A stretch of 64,000 nucleotides of DNA from Lophius americanus. Its lineage: Eukaryota > Chordata > Actinopteri > Lophiiformes > Lophiidae. This document shows, one piece after another, positions 36,601-50,180 of this stretch (within the stretch, counting starts at the first letter, position 1; every line of letters begins with the position of its first letter). The notes below the pieces were generated by a model. It saw only the letters and a list, made by a program, of their open reading frames with translations, was not told the origin of the DNA and did not search any database. Both the position numbers and the translations under genes were made by a program. The DNA is taken from assembly GCA_037951165.1 (NCBI GenBank), contig JBBDHG010000133.1:825001-889000 (forward strand), read 5' to 3'.

Positions 36601-39600
36601 TTGGCTGGAGTTTTTGTCTTTGCTGCATTACACAAAAAAATGCTTGGTTGAGTTTCATGAAACTTGCAAGGAAGTTGGGCCTACGTCAAGAAAGACACCA
36701 TTTCATTTTGGAGCAGATCCGGATAAAGTGAATGGCCACAATTTTTGTTTATCTTTCTCAAACACTTAGAGAAAGGGATACTGTGTCTTTGATGTGTTGT
36801 GATAATAGAGGAACCATTCTTCTTCTGCTGTATTTTCCTCTTTATTGGACGACTTATAACTTGTTTCTTCAACTTTATATAGTGTGCTGTCTTTTTTTCA
36901 TCTACAGTTCTTGACATACCTGTTCTCCAAAGAAAACACCATCTGGGATTCCTCCCTGGACCAGGTGTGTCCTGACAATATGAACAATCCCCTGTCCCAT
37001 TACTGGATCTCCTCTTCGCACAACACGTGAGTCGGTTTCACATCCATCATTATATACATCATTATGTATAGATTCTGCTACGGCCAGCTTATTGTAATTA
37101 AACCTTTCAAAAAGAATTAAGTCTGGCATCCTCTCTGAAAACCTCCAACCAAAGAGGGCTTTTGAACTTACTTGATATATCAGATATTGTGTTATTTAAC
37201 ATTTTGCACAATGAGATCCAGGCGTGTACTTTCCGGCAAAATATATTTTTCCTGCCATTGAATATGTGAGTGTGTGAAAAGCGGTTCAGATGATAACCCT
37301 CCGTACCAGATCTGAGACAATACTCATTGGAGCTGTGGAATGAAAACTTCCCATAGTTCTTTGATTAGATTTGAAATGTCTAAATGAGTAAGAACTGTTT
37401 CCTCAAGTCAACAAATTATAAATGTAGTGTCGGTGTGGGACACAGTCCCTGATGTTCCAAACCAATGTCAAATAGCTGTTAGCTTTGAGTGTGTTTTTGT
37501 GTGCTTATTTTGATGATAGCTATTTGTTTTTTAGCTACCTGACCGGAGACCAGTTTTCCAGTGAGTCGTCCCTGGAGGCATATGCTCGCTGTCTAAGGAT
37601 GGGCTGCCGCTGTATTGAATGTGGGTAAACACATACATTCCCCACACCTATGTACAGAAAATCATTAACACCTGTTATTTCACCTCTCACTTAAAGTTAT
37701 ACTTTAAATGCAGCAGCCACACCCTTGCCCTCACGTCATGTTTAACACAACAGCTGCTGTACACTCTCTCGACTTTCACAATAAAAACCCCCCCATTAAT
37801 GTAATACTTGGTTGCCAATGGGATTCAGAATGGATTTTTTTATTGGATGAGAAAAGATAGGGGGGCACTTGTGTGTGTGTGTATTAGTCGTATTGAAATA
37901 TACAATACAAATATAACTAACAGAAAAGACAAATGTTCTCTACCCTTGCAAATTGAAGAAATGAGCTCTATTGTTATATTTTGAAAGCGAATTTAAGATT
38001 CTCATGAATTTCAGAAAGTGCAAGTGAGCAGGAGTAAAGTACTTTGCTGTGTTATTAATGTAGCATCTCCAGCTGTGAAGATTAGCCTCTGTGCAGCACT
38101 GTTAGCTTCATAGAAAGCAATCATTGTCCAAGCTGCTGAGTAGGTGAAGAAACGGACTGTGTATCGAGTTGTGTACTACACCATAGTGTTGATTCAACCT
38201 TTATTAATGCTCCTGACTGTGATGTCAGCAAGTGTTTTTTTTTTTTTTTGCGTGTTACACCTAGAGTTTGATCCTTTGTTAATGTTGATCTCCAAGTTCT
38301 GACATACATGACTGATAATATATTTCTCCACCTTTTCTGTACGGTATTTATCTATTCACTAATTCGAAATGCGTTTACAACTGTTAGTTTTTATGGAAGA
38401 CTAATTTGTTGTTATAATAACATATGACTCATGTGTGTGCTGTAGGCAGTTTGGTGCCACACCAGGCTTGCGAGTGAGAGCCACCTTCTTCATTCTATCC
38501 ATACCTTGTTAAATGAGCTTACCAAAATGAATTTTACAGAAACGCCCCAGTACATTAGTCTGCCAGTGTTCCAACTCACAGCCTGACAAGTGAATGGGGG
38601 AATGACCTTGAATGAATGTCTTTGCGTGTTTATTTTCAGTGGACTGCTGGGATGGTCCAGATGGAATGCCAGTCATCTACCACGGACACACCCTAACGAC
38701 AAAAATCAAGTTTTGTGACGTCTTGACGACCATCAAAGAGCATGCCTTTGTCACATCGGAGTAAGTCTCCAAGATTGTTATTCACTCTCTTTCTTTTGCA
38801 CCATAATTGGTGATGGGGTGATAAAAAGAAATGACATGATAAACAGCAGTGATGTCATTGCAGTATGTGATAGGAGATAAGGGAATTTCTGCAAAGTGGA
38901 ACCTCTCAAATTCTACTCTGCCTTCCTACAGCTATCCCATAATCTTGTCAATAGAGGACCATTGTAGCATTGTGCAGCAGAGAAATATGGCCACGTATTT
39001 CAAGAAAGTCTTTGGAGAAATGCTGCTGACCAAGGCGGTGGATATTGCGGCAGACGGCCTGCCTTCCCCTAACCAGCTCAAGAGGAAGATCCTTATCAAG
39101 GTCAGGAGCCCCCTGCTGAAATCATGTGATATTTTTGTGACATTTCTTTCTGATAAAAAGGTTGAACAGAGGTTGTGTATACGGTGTGAGTGATTGTCCG
39201 TTCTACTCTCGTCATTGGCTGCAGCATAAGAAGCTTGCAGAAGGCAGTGCTTATGAGGAGGTGTCCACCTCCACTCCTTACTCTGAGAATGACATCAGCA
39301 ATTCCATCAAAAATGGCATCCTGTACCTGGAAGACCCTATTAACCATGTAAGCATATTTGTCTTATGGAAATTGATTCTGAATAAGGAGAAAAGCGAACA
39401 CGTGGAATGTCCTTTTTACCTTTCTGTTTACTTGTTGTCACTGTTGTAGTGAAAGTGTTTATTTTTAAATAGATCCCAATTGTTTTTAGAACACGGTTAT
39501 GAGCAACTGATGTCTACAATCTTTTAGATTATTTAGTTCTTCTTGCCAACTTATCTACATTTCAGTGCGACCCATGGAACTTCTCAATATCTAATATAAT

Positions 39601-42600
39601 TGTTTGAACTAATGGCCTACCTCCTTTCATTCCCTCGCTCCCTTTCCCTTCCAGGAGTGGTACCCTCATTTCTTTGTCCTAAACAGCAGTAAAATCTACT
39701 ACTCAGAGGAGACCTCAAGTAACCAGGGCACTGATGATGAGGAGGAGCACAGAGAGGTTAGTTGGTTTGATAAGCCGTGGTTTGATGAGACGAGAATCAC
39801 CAATCGTTGTATTTTCACCATCTGCACATGTTATAAACCGTAAATTTTGAAACGTATGCAGCAATTTTCGCAGCTGTTCCAGTCAATTTTAACGCTGGAT
39901 ATTCAAATGTCTTCATGACAATGGACCCACTAACTCTATTGTCCTCATGTTATCCTCCAGGTGTCCAACGGTATGGATCAGCATGTGACAGAGAAGTGGT
40001 TCCATGGGAAGCTGGGCGCAGGGAGAGACGGGCGGCAGATAGCCGAAAAGTTACTTTCGGAGTACTGCCTGGAGACGGGAGCGCCTGATGGCTCATTCCT
40101 GGTCCGGGAGAGCGAGACATTTGTGGGAGACTACACACTGTCTTTCTGGTAGGTTGATTTGTTGGCAGTAATGAAGTGTATTGAAAATTTACACAAGATA
40201 AATGATTTTGATAGTAAATAGAAAAATATTGCTGGCTGCTTCAAATTTATTATAATATTGTTTATTTCATATTACTAGACGTAGCACTTCATCAGTGTCT
40301 TTTCTCTGTAATTAGCAGCAGTAGAGCATATCAGAGTAACTCATTATTTTATCATGGTGATTACATGAATTGCCTATTATGTACTGTACGTTTCAGAGGA
40401 CAACCTTCCCGTTTGTCACTAGACAATACAACCAGTGTATTTTCAATTTGGTTAACTAGTGCAATAGTGAAACACTTGACAGATTAATGTCTGTCGCTTC
40501 ACAATTGATCCAATGACATTGTAAGGGTTGGAAGAAGATACATTTATATTTTCTCTCTGTTAGTGTAATGCACAAGTACAGTGGCTGTGCCTAGAAACTA
40601 ATCAATGTGTATATGTGATTTACACGCATGTACTTAGATACACAACGGGGAGTATATTCAAGGTTAATAATTCAACATACGTTTTTTTTTTTGTCTTTCC
40701 AATATGTGTACCAGGCGTTCAGGCCGGGTTCAGCACTGTCGCATCCACTCTCGTCAGGAAGCAGGCAGCCCCAAGTTCTACCTGACTGACAACCTGGTGT
40801 TTGATACACTCTTCGCCCTGATTACCCACTACCAGCAGGTGGCACTGCGCTGCAACGAGTTTGAGATGAAGCTGACTGAGCCAGTACCTCAGACCAACGC
40901 TCATGAGAGCAAAGAGTGAGTATTGCAGCACCCACACAGATCTTCAATATAAGTATGATCAGAATGTACTGAAAATACTTTGATGTTCCTCTCAGGTGGT
41001 ATCACGCCAACCTCTCCAGAAGCCATGCTGAGAACATGCTGATGAGGGTTCCCCGTGATGGCGCTTTCCTTGTGAGGAAGAGAGCGGAACCAAACTCGTT
41101 TGCCATTTCCTTCCGGTAATTCTCTCTGGATCTTATTTTACAAGGTTTTGTGAAGATAAAGATGACCCTACTCTGTTAGGTCTCTTATCATTAATAATAT
41201 TCAGTGAATACCATGCCATTGATATCATGTTCGCGGTTTCTTCGCAGGGCTGAGGGAAAGATTAAGCACTGTCGCGTGCAGCAGGAAGGTCAGACTGTGG
41301 TGCTGGGCACCTCAGAGTTTGACAGCTTGGTAGACCTCATCAGCTACTATGAGAAGCACCCTTTGTATCGCAAAATGAAACTGCGCTATCCCATCAATGA
41401 GGACACACTGGAGAAGATAGGCACAGCTGTAAGTACTTTTAAACAATGAATGACACATTAATTGCCGTGTGTCGTATTAAATCTGTGGTAACTCTGATAA
41501 GTAATGTGAATCTGTGGTAGAATCTCCTGCTGCATAATAAAAATGAGTATTAACACGCACTCTGTGGACCAATAGGAGCCCGACTATGGGTCACTGTACG
41601 AGGGCAGGAATCCAGGCTTTTATGTGGAGGCCAACCAAATGCCAACATTTAAGGTGAGTGTGTTCATGTTTAGTGGAAGTCTTCACCTTTGGACCCGCAT
41701 TATAGTGAAGATGTTTCAGGTTTCAAACAAACCAAATCTTCAATCAACTTTTCAGTCATTGCTTTCAAACAAACATGTGGGCTTTCCCTACCCCAGGTCA
41801 AAAACACAGGATAAAAACACAGGATTTCAGCATTATTATTTCAACACACAAATTAATTTTTAATTCTCTACACAGTACATAAATTGATATCCATCCAGGC
41901 CCCCTGTCTTTGTATGTAACTCATCTCGTGTGTAACTATTAACTGTCTGAATCAACACTTTACTCCTACTTGCAGAGACGTGATGTCTGTTATGTGGTTA
42001 GTCAGTTTGCAAATGACAAAAACTCACAGAAACGGATTTAGGTCAACTTTGCTGTAATTCAGAGGAGAAAATCCACAACATCCGTAAAACTTCATTTAAA
42101 GACCATACACATCCCTCTACGCTGTCTGTGGTTGAGAACTGAGAGTGTGTTTCAAGTCCGACCAAATGACTGATGGTAATTTGTAAAGCGTTTAAGAGCG
42201 GTTATCCAGGTTTGCCTGCAATGTTTGTTTGGTATTTGGTATGGAGTATTTCTTCTTTTTCTTGCTTTTTAGATTTCTCAAAGAGGAAATTTTTTTTTTT
42301 GCAGCAAAGTTTAGTTATGAACGAGATGACCTCGTTAGAACTCTTGAATTATTCACTCGTTTCAGCTTCACTTAAATTTCCTTTTCAATCTCTGCCAGTT
42401 GCTACTCCTATCTGTCTAGCGGTACGCTCATGCAAATGGTCACAACAATTTGTACTGTTTTTTTACCCGTACACAATATTTTCATGAGATTCTTTTTACC
42501 AGACTCTTTTTAATTTGTTTTCATCGTCTTCTGCTGTCTAGTTTGCCTGTCATGACGGGTTTTCAGGGAAATTTTGGCAAACTGTTGTGTGAGAAGGAAA

Positions 42601-44715
42601 AAAAAACATCAACATTTTAAGTGGATGTGATTAAAGGGACACATCTGTGAATGTTTTTCACTTCTCTTAACATTGGGACTCTTGGTTTGTAGCAGGAGAC
42701 TGATTTCTACTGTTCCTCTAGTTTATATGGTTCTATGCTCTCTCTCTCACTTTGATTTTTTTGTAAATGAAGCGTTAACTGTTTCACCAGTCCAGAGATG
42801 TTGCACATGTATGTCATGACCTTTTTTGTCTTTTCAGTGCACAGTTAGAGCCATGTACGAGTATAAAGCCCAGAGAGACGATGAGCTCTCCTTCATTAAG
42901 AATGCCGTCATTTCAAATGTGGACAAACAGGAAGGAGGATGGTGAGTGACCTGTATAACATTAATTCAGGAAGTAGCTCTTAATTTTCCATTTAGACAAA
43001 TCCTATTTATGCTGGGAGGGAGAGTGAAGGCCTATGATACCGAATTATACCGGATGGGGCATTGTTATTCCAGCCTGGCATCATTTTTTGGCACAATTTG
43101 ATTAGAAATGGCTACAAAACTTCATCAACCTTGACACATCACTATTCTTCTCTCAGGTGGAAGGGGGACTGTGGAGGCAAGAAACAGCTGTGGTTTCCAG
43201 CAAACTATGTGGAGGAGATCAGTCCGTCAACGGCAGAGCCGGACAGAACTGTGAGGATCCAACCCACCAACTGTATATTTAACGTGATATTAATGCACAT
43301 GAACCCTCCACAGGAAGTTTGGCTCTACTGAAATAGAGATCATATGTAATGTAGATTAGCCTTCAAAATGGGTGTTGACTCCTTCCCTTATCTTCCTTTT
43401 CCCTATCAAGCAGGAGATGACAGAAAACAGCCCTCTGGGAGATCTACTGAGAGGAAGTGTGGACTTGTCTTCCTGTCAAATTGGTGAGTTGCCCCTCCAT
43501 TTTCTGATAGACTCTCTGATGAGGGCAGAAATCGCCTTGCCACAGGCCAATCTGCTTTCGAGCGGTCAAGGACATGCATATGATCCCTGCCTTTCCGTTT
43601 TTAATTGCAAAAGAGCAGAGTCAAAACTTTCTCTAACGTTCACCATCAGTCTCTTCTATTATTGATTCTTTCTCTATTGTTTTTTATAGCTGTAGCTTTT
43701 CTCACAGCTCTGTATCGGGTAATTTATTGGCATCCTGTACACCGGTCTATACACATCCATTAGGGTTGGCACACACTGTCTGTCACACAGTGTTGTGGCC
43801 TCTACTAACCAGTAACAGTGACTGAGCCAAATGAATGGCTCATAGGCGCCATCTAGTGGTAATATAGTTAGCTATGACTAAGGTATCTGTGGAGCGGTCC
43901 CGTCCTCTCTCCCTAACCACTTTGCATTGACCTCAGTGGAAAATCTCATGAGGTAGAGGTAAATCAATGTGATATTGATGCTTTACTGCCACATGACCAA
44001 AAAAAACCTTTTTAGATACATTGCCTTCTAATGCAGAATGCATTAAAAATGGAAAACCCTATTGGAAAATATTACTTCATTATGATGCTAAGGCTACACC
44101 ACCCAGTGAAACCAGGAAATATAAAAACTATCAGTTTATTTTTGAAAAATGTGAAAATTTGTAGACCCACATCAAAGAGAGCAAGCTCATGTGAAAATAT
44201 GGACAGGAGTTAAGACATAAAATAATAACTTGGTTAGGATTCCAAAACATAAAAGTCATGACATGTTGACTTGAAGTTATTATGGCTGGTAGATGTATAA
44301 CGTGACAAGTTGGTAATATGTTATGGTGAAGAATCCATGGTTCCATGTGACGAGATCTCATTTTAGTAGAAAAGGAGATAGGGTTACAATAACTGAAGCA
44401 CCTTTCCTTAGCCCTAAGAGAATTTGATCAGGTCTTATCATGGTAGCTACGTTCCATGCTATATTTACAGGTCATTTGACTCAGTCTAAATCTTATAATA
44501 ATTTTATTCTGCGTTTCCTTCGCATTCCCTCTGAAAAAAACTGCACTAGTTGAAGGCAGCGTAGCTCTTTGTTTTGGACATTGGCACCAATGTGCTTATT
44601 GTTCAAATTCTCTGATCTTCGTGTCTAATCTTTCAAAACTGTATCCAATCAGATTGCAGCCGATTAGTTGAATACAATGAAACTTTCTTTTTTTTTCTCC
44701 AAACTCTACTGACCT

Positions 44716-44757
<42 letters not shown>

Positions 44758-47700
44758 ATTAATTAAGACACATTTTTTTAGATAGTTTCTGGTTGAAATT
44801 CCAGTTTCCTTAAAAAATACTTCCCCCCGACATAAATTACAGGTGTTGGTATGATATGCATATCCACTATATAAGTAAAGTACACATTCAACCTCCAACA
44901 AAAAAATTGAAACCCAATAGTGTACCGTTTGATATTTTGGACACTGTTCAAATACATTTTTTTTGACATTGTCATGGAAAATGTCCAACTTTTGTCCCTC
45001 TTACCAAAGCAAAACAATTTTAAGGCAAGCCTTAAAATATAATATAATAATATACTTTTGCATTTTTGAAGCCTGCTTGTTCTAGTCATCAAAAAGGAAG
45101 CCCATGTCCCTCATCCTTTTTTTTTTTTTTTATCATCTCTCATTTCAGTTCAGCGTCCTGAAGGGAAGGGGAGCAGGCCTTTTGTCTTCTCCCTGGTGCC
45201 AAATGCCTCCATGCGGACTGGTCCGCTGCTGGATGTCGCTGCTACCAGCCAAGAAGAACTCAAGGAATGGATGACCAAGATCCGTGAGGTCACTATGACT
45301 TCAGAGGCCAAGGTAAATAAATGCACCACGCCATTTATACACATTCACGAAGGGTTTGTGAATGGAGGGGAAAACGCTTCAAGTCAGAGATGGCATCAAT
45401 TAAATTAGTTAAAATGCAAACTGAGATGTGATGTGTGTTATTACTGATGCAACTTATTTCTTTTCTTCTTTTTTTTACTTTGTGTGTCCTTTCCCAGCTG
45501 GAGGAGGGGAAGATGATGGAGAGGAGAAAGAAGATTGCACTGGAGTTGTCCGACCTGGTCATCTACTGTCGGCCAGTGCCATTTGACGAAGACAGTAAGG
45601 ATGTTATGCACACATACTGGACTGAGCATTCTGTTTGATATACACACGAGCACACTTATGGACGCGAAACAAATAAGCACATGTACACTACTACAGGTAG
45701 ATCAGACCTGTCTTTTCTCTTTGACTTTTGTAGAGATTGGCACAGAGCGGGCCTGTTTCCGTGACATGTCCTCTTTCCCTGAGACCAAGGCAGAGAAGTA
45801 TGTTAATAAGATCAAGGGGAAGAAGTTCTTGCAATACAATCGACTGCAGCTGTCCAGGATCTACCCTCGAGGCCAGAGACTAGACTCCTCAAACTATGAC
45901 CCTCTGCCCATGTGGCTCTGTGGCTCCCAGTTGGTAGCACTCAACTTCCAGACAGCGGGTATCTGTTCATCCTCTTTGTCAGAGCATACGAAACAACACA
46001 GAAGATTATTGTTGTCTTTCTGTTCCTCCCTACTTATTTACCTTTATTTATCCCCATGTGCAGACAAGCCTATGCAGATGAATCAGGCTCTGTTCATGCT
46101 GAACGGAAGGAGCGGCTATGTCCTTCAACCGCCCCTCATGAGGGACGACAGCTTTGACCCCTTTGACGGACACAGTCTGCGATTCCTGGAAGAAATCACT
46201 CTAGTGATAGAGGTACTGCATAGTGGAGATTGTAGTGTGTGTATGTGTGCGTGTGTTAGACCATGAAGGAGATGTTTTCAAACTCTTGAGTTGTGCTTTG
46301 ATGCAGGGAGAGACAGAAATGCTGCATAAGGTGAAGGTGACATATGAATGTCAGCATTAGAAAAGCAAGATAGTTGTTATAGTTTGACCCACTGTTATGG
46401 CCCTCTAACTATCGATTATTTACATTTTCATATATTTTTTTCATATTTAAGCATCAAATCTGTAAAATCTTTAATAGAAAAAATAGCAAACAGCAAAATA
46501 ATTTCCAAGACCCCACAGCTGCATTTTCATATTGCTGCTTAAGTCCAACCGAGACAACATAATGTTGAGACGCTTTATTAGCTTATATACAGGAAGCAGC
46601 CAATCTTAGACAGTTGTGCATCATGAATGAGAAAAAAGCTTATCAAAGTAGTTTAGTGTAAATCTGTAGTGTAAATCTGTTTTGGTAATTAAATTGACCA
46701 AATAAAGCTTTTATCCACAACTGTAACAGGCACATAATTGATGAAGGGCAATTAAACTTTAAAATCTTTATCTAGTAATTGCTGCATTTTGGTGTTGGAT
46801 TTTCCCGGGAGTCATTACTCCTGAGCAAACACACATTTCACACAGTGAGATTTACTCTTTCCAAAAATCTAATTATCTGCACTATTTATTATATATATAT
46901 AATTTTTTTTTTTTATAAGCAGCATGATCCACCTACAGTTGTCCGTTCATTACATTTGATAATTTGCAAATCCTTTTTAATATTGACTCAAATGAGATTA
47001 GAACAAGACAATTTCAAACTTTTGCCCTCATCAACTTAATGGGTAATTGTTAATGTGTGAGAAGAACAGACAGTGTTTCAAACACATTGGAAGCAGGGTT
47101 TTCTAAGGTCTGAGAAAGTTGGCGTGCTCAAAAAAAAAAGAAAGAAAAAAGACCCGATTTACTTTCCACTGGTAAACAAATTAGTTGGTAAGAGATGATG
47201 TTATCATGGTTTGGTAGGAAGGGAGTATCCTCAGTCATTCTGCTCTGGCCTGTGAGGTGGGAGTTTTTCTTACCTTTTCACTTCATTTTTTCCTCTTTGA
47301 CTTGTTGTCACTGACAAGACTGCCCCCAACAATTTCAAGTGGTACTGCTTTGTTTCCCCATTATTCATAAGCTAAAATACAGGATGCAAAATACAGGATT
47401 AGGAGGATTAAATCTGTTTTTAGTCATCTTTAAATGTAAGCAGGAATGAGGATGAAAAGGAGCAGTACCACCAGAAATAATTGGCATTAGTTAGCCATAG
47501 TTCAAACAAGGTACGACAAATGACCAATTTCCATGTCAAAGAAGACTATTTTTTCCTTTTCTGTCCAAAAGTAGCAATGTATTTAACGGCCTCACAAACT
47601 GTGGTTGATTACGTTGATGCTTCCACCGTTGCTGATTTTTATATACCATCTACCTCACCACAATTGTTGTTGTTGAAACCTTTGACTCTTCACTGTCATC

Positions 47701-50180
47701 ATTGGAAAGTATTAATGCCAAAATAAATGAAGCCTAGAGCTTTGATGGATGGACAGTATATATGTCTTACTTGTTTTTGCTAATTTTCATTTTTTTTAAA
47801 ATTATTTTATTGTTTTTACTTGTCCAAAATATAGACAAATATAAGCTAAAGAAAAACATTTTAATGATGAAACATAGGATTTTGTATGAGGACAGCCCTC
47901 AGTGTTGAACTTTTATAACTCCTGCATGGTGTAAATGTTAAAATGTATTTGTTGAAAACTAAGAAGATCAGAAGTAATAGTTGATTTTTCCTTTCCTCTT
48001 CTCCGAAGGTTTTGGGCGCCCGGCACCTGCCCAAGCACGGACGTGGTATAGTCTGCCCTCTGATTGAGATCGAAGTGTGCGGAGCAGAATATGACAGTGC
48101 CAAGCAGAAAACTGATTCCGAGGGTGAGTGCTGTTTTGAATTTTTGAAGTTTGAATGCCAGTATAGTGATATCCTGCCAAAACTAAAGGAATGATTATTT
48201 ATTGTTTACTTACTACATTAGTGTAGTGTCATTTCCTGTTTGATCCAAGAGAAACAGGAGGTTTACAGACAACTAAGTCATGTGTGGGAATAGTAAGAGA
48301 GTATTGGAGTATAGTTGGGGTTTAGGTTTCTAAGTTAAAACATTGTTATACAGAATATATTTTTAATTATTTTATAATTAATTGGTTATTTTACTTTTAT
48401 TTTACTTCTTTTGAATATACTGTACATATATAGCTTTATTTCATTAGTTATTTCTACACTACACTGTTTATCTCAGCAGAATGAGAGGTGAGACAAGACA
48501 AAACAATTTCACTAAATTGACTTTGACTCAGCTTTTCTTTCAGTTTGTTGTTCAGTTATTATGCTGATGCATACTCTGTGGGACTCATCTTTCTATCCAA
48601 ATAATTTTTTGTCTATTCCAGCCGATAATGGTCTGAATCCCACGTGGCCTCGAGAGGCATTCCAGTTCGCAGTGCGCAATTCTGCCTTTGCGTTCCTTCG
48701 TTTTGTGGTTTATGAGATCGACATGTTCAATGACCAAAACTTCCTGGCTCAGGCCACATTCCCCATCCACAGTCTCAAAACAGGTACAAACCACACTGAT
48801 GTGCTCATTACGTACACCCTGAGATGTGTTTAAAGCAGTGCTGTAATTAAAAGCTTTGCGCCTCCATATCTTTGTATGACACCAGGTTACCGGTCAGTAC
48901 CTCTCAAGAACAGCTACAATGAGGATCTGGAGCTGGCTTCTCTGTTAGTGCACATGGACATCATTAGAGGCCGGGTGAGCTTTGCTTCTTGTCGTTGTCT
49001 TTCATTTACCTGCTTCATGATGCTATTGCGATGAAGAACACACAACAGGCATGAGAAAAATGTCACAGAAAACATAAAGTAACCAAAGCTGAGGAATTCT
49101 TATGGTTGTTTTTCCTGATGCATATCTGACATGTAGTCAGTGATAGATTTTGGAAATCACATTTAGTTGTCAGGTATGGCAACTTGATGCAGTCTACTAC
49201 ACTGCAAACCCGCGGTGTCAATTATGCCTATTTACCACCTAAAAAATTGTACGTCTGGGTTGTAGCCACTGCTTAATTTGGGACTGGTTAACAAAACATT
49301 GTAGCAGAACCTTTGTAAAACAGTGTAGTGTACTGGAGACCAAATGGTCTGACATGGCTCTAAGGCCACTGTGACGTAATGACGTGGCTCTAGTGACTCT
49401 GTGATGTAATGACGTGGCTCTGGTGACTCTGTGATGTAATGACTTGGCTCAAGTGACTCTGTTGCACTGAACATGCTCCAAACTGTCTGGAGCACCAGCC
49501 TGACACCAGTGCCTGGTTTGGTTTGGCAGTTAAGAGGACCTAGAGGTGAAGGTGAACTTTTGAGCAGAGGCTGTCTGTCTGTTTCCAGTTTGAATGCTGA
49601 GCTAACAGACGCTTTATAGTAACTTCATTAACCTCTCATTCAAGTCTTGGTAAATGACATTTCCCTGAAAGACTCTTCCTTTTAAGAGGGCCAGTATATG
49701 AACACTAAACGTATATTCAACCATTAAAGAGGCCTCTGGAGGAGACACTCTGGTGCAATAATCATCTCTCCTCTTCTTCTCTCAGGATGAAAATGGAGAA
49801 GTTCAGAGCCCGTTCCTTGCCGTTGCGTCTACGCCAGTGTCGGCGTCTCCCCAGACGGGGAGGGAACGTTTGGGGGATCTGAGCTCAGTGTCTTCGACTT
49901 CATCCACCATGTCTCCAGTGCCCCAGTCGCCAGCACAGGCTGTGGCTTACAGGGGGAGGGAGGGTTCCTTTGAGTCCCGCTACCAGTCGCCTTTAGATGA
50001 CCTCAGGGTTTCCCAGGAGGTACTGTTGGACCACATGGACTCACAGAACAGAAGGTAAAGGTTTGGCGTGTTGATTTGGTGACTTTTGCAGCCGTAGACG
50101 GTTCCAGACATCCTCCCTGTCTTTGTCTCTAACCCAGGATGTTGCGGAGAACCAGAGTGGGTGGAGAGAACCGTGTCTAA
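25480..50180 (+). CDS. plcg1: Phospholipase C gamma 1, complete
   Basis: Receptor-tyrosine-kinase effector that cleaves PIP2 to DAG and IP3. Exon starts-ends: 25480-25696, 33024-33176, 33874-33967, 34103-34150, 34608-34692, 34842-34925, 35319-35341, 35436-35505, 35598-35699, 36908-37026, 37535-37620, 38640-38760, 38932-39100, 39225-39347, 39655-39756, 39961-40148, 40715-40915, 40996-41115, 41248-41428, 41576-41653, 42838-42941, 43157-43250, 43414-43483, 45149-45312, 45498-45594, 45734-45958, 46064-46212, 48009-48123, 48622-48783, 48886-48974, 49786-50054, 50138-50180. All in phase; 1314 aa against 1290 in human. Order: PH, EF hands, PLC X box, split PH with two SH2 domains and SH3 between its halves, Y box, C2, tail. 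Catalytic His is visible in SSSHNTYLTG and YHGHTLT; SH2 arginines in FLVRESET and FLVRKR. Regulatory tyrosines 766, 770 and 778 lie in PDYGSLYEG and NPGFYVEA; the tail keeps SFESRY. Start MAGTSS matches human MAG. Confidence 0.98.
27520..27762 (-). mobile_element. tRNA-derived SINE, reverse orientation
   Basis: On the minus strand the head reads GGGGCAGCTGTAGCTCAGTG, with A box TAGCTCAGTGGGTAGAG and an intact B box GGTTCGAATTCC. Next come the TTGAGCAAAACC and GGGTCAAATGCAG cores and a tail ending AATAAAGGATACATTATTATT. The intact boxes indicate a younger copy than the relative at 6209-6445. Confidence 0.88.
27771..27847. repeat. 22-bp tandem array abutting the SINE head
   Basis: Units of AGCTGCCCCAAACTTAATTA plus AA begin at 27787, 27809 and 27831 (last partial), preceded by a partial unit at 27771. 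AGCTGCCCC is also the first nine bases of the adjoining SINE head, so the array appears to have grown from the SINE-flank junction. Confidence 0.9.
28020..28385 (-). pseudogene. Tc1/mariner-type transposase remnant (C-terminal part)
   Basis: A minus-strand reading frame of 121 codons contains [16 protein letters not shown], matching the Tc1 family signature around the third catalytic acidic residue, followed by an alignable C-terminal tail. The rest of the transposase (DNA-binding domain and first two aspartates) and terminal inverted repeats are not visible nearby. It is a decayed fragment inside a plcg1 intron. Confidence 0.75.
30603..30633. repeat. ATT microsatellite
   Basis: About ten TTA/ATT units in the first coding intron of plcg1. 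Confidence 0.95.
31536..31610. repeat. Degenerate tandem repeat, about 21-24 bp
   Basis: Four diverged copies of ATTGCCATAAAGTGG-like text in a row (GCCATAAAGTGG, GCCATGAAGTGG, GCCATACAGTTG, ACCATTGAGTGG). Confidence 0.7.
34953..34980 (+). repeat. Perfect 11-bp hairpin just after a plcg1 donor
   Basis: GAACTACTCTA (34953-34963) and TAGAGTAGTTC (34970-34980) are exact reverse complements with a six-base loop. The stem begins 28 nt after the end of the exon at 34925. Confidence 0.9.
43845..43860 (-). promoter_or_regulatory. CTCF-like core motif in a plcg1 intron
   Basis: The minus strand reads ACCACTAGATGGCGCC, close to the CCACNAGRKGGCGC form of the CTCF core. It lies in the intron between the exons at 43414 and 45149. 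Motif match only. Confidence 0.4.
44721..44752. repeat. Poly(A) run of 32 bases
   Basis: Uninterrupted A homopolymer in a plcg1 intron. No retrogene or SINE body is recognisable before it. Confidence 0.95.
49351..49470. repeat. 30-bp x4 minisatellite in a plcg1 intron
   Basis: Four exact-length units begin at 49351, 49381, 49411 and 49441. The central two read GACGTGGCTCT(A/G)GTGACTC followed by TGTGATGTAAT and differ at one base; the outer two are more diverged. The array lies between the last C2-domain exon and the tail exon. Confidence 0.95.

Noticed and set aside
44721..44752. Poly(A) run as the tail of a processed pseudogene
   Set aside because: No gene-like or SINE body precedes it and no target-site duplication is apparent; treated as a simple homopolymer.
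45535..46266. 243-codon plus-strand open frame
   Set aside because: It overlaps plcg1 exons 45734-45958 and 46064-46212 and reads through the intron between them; the real product is the spliced plcg1.
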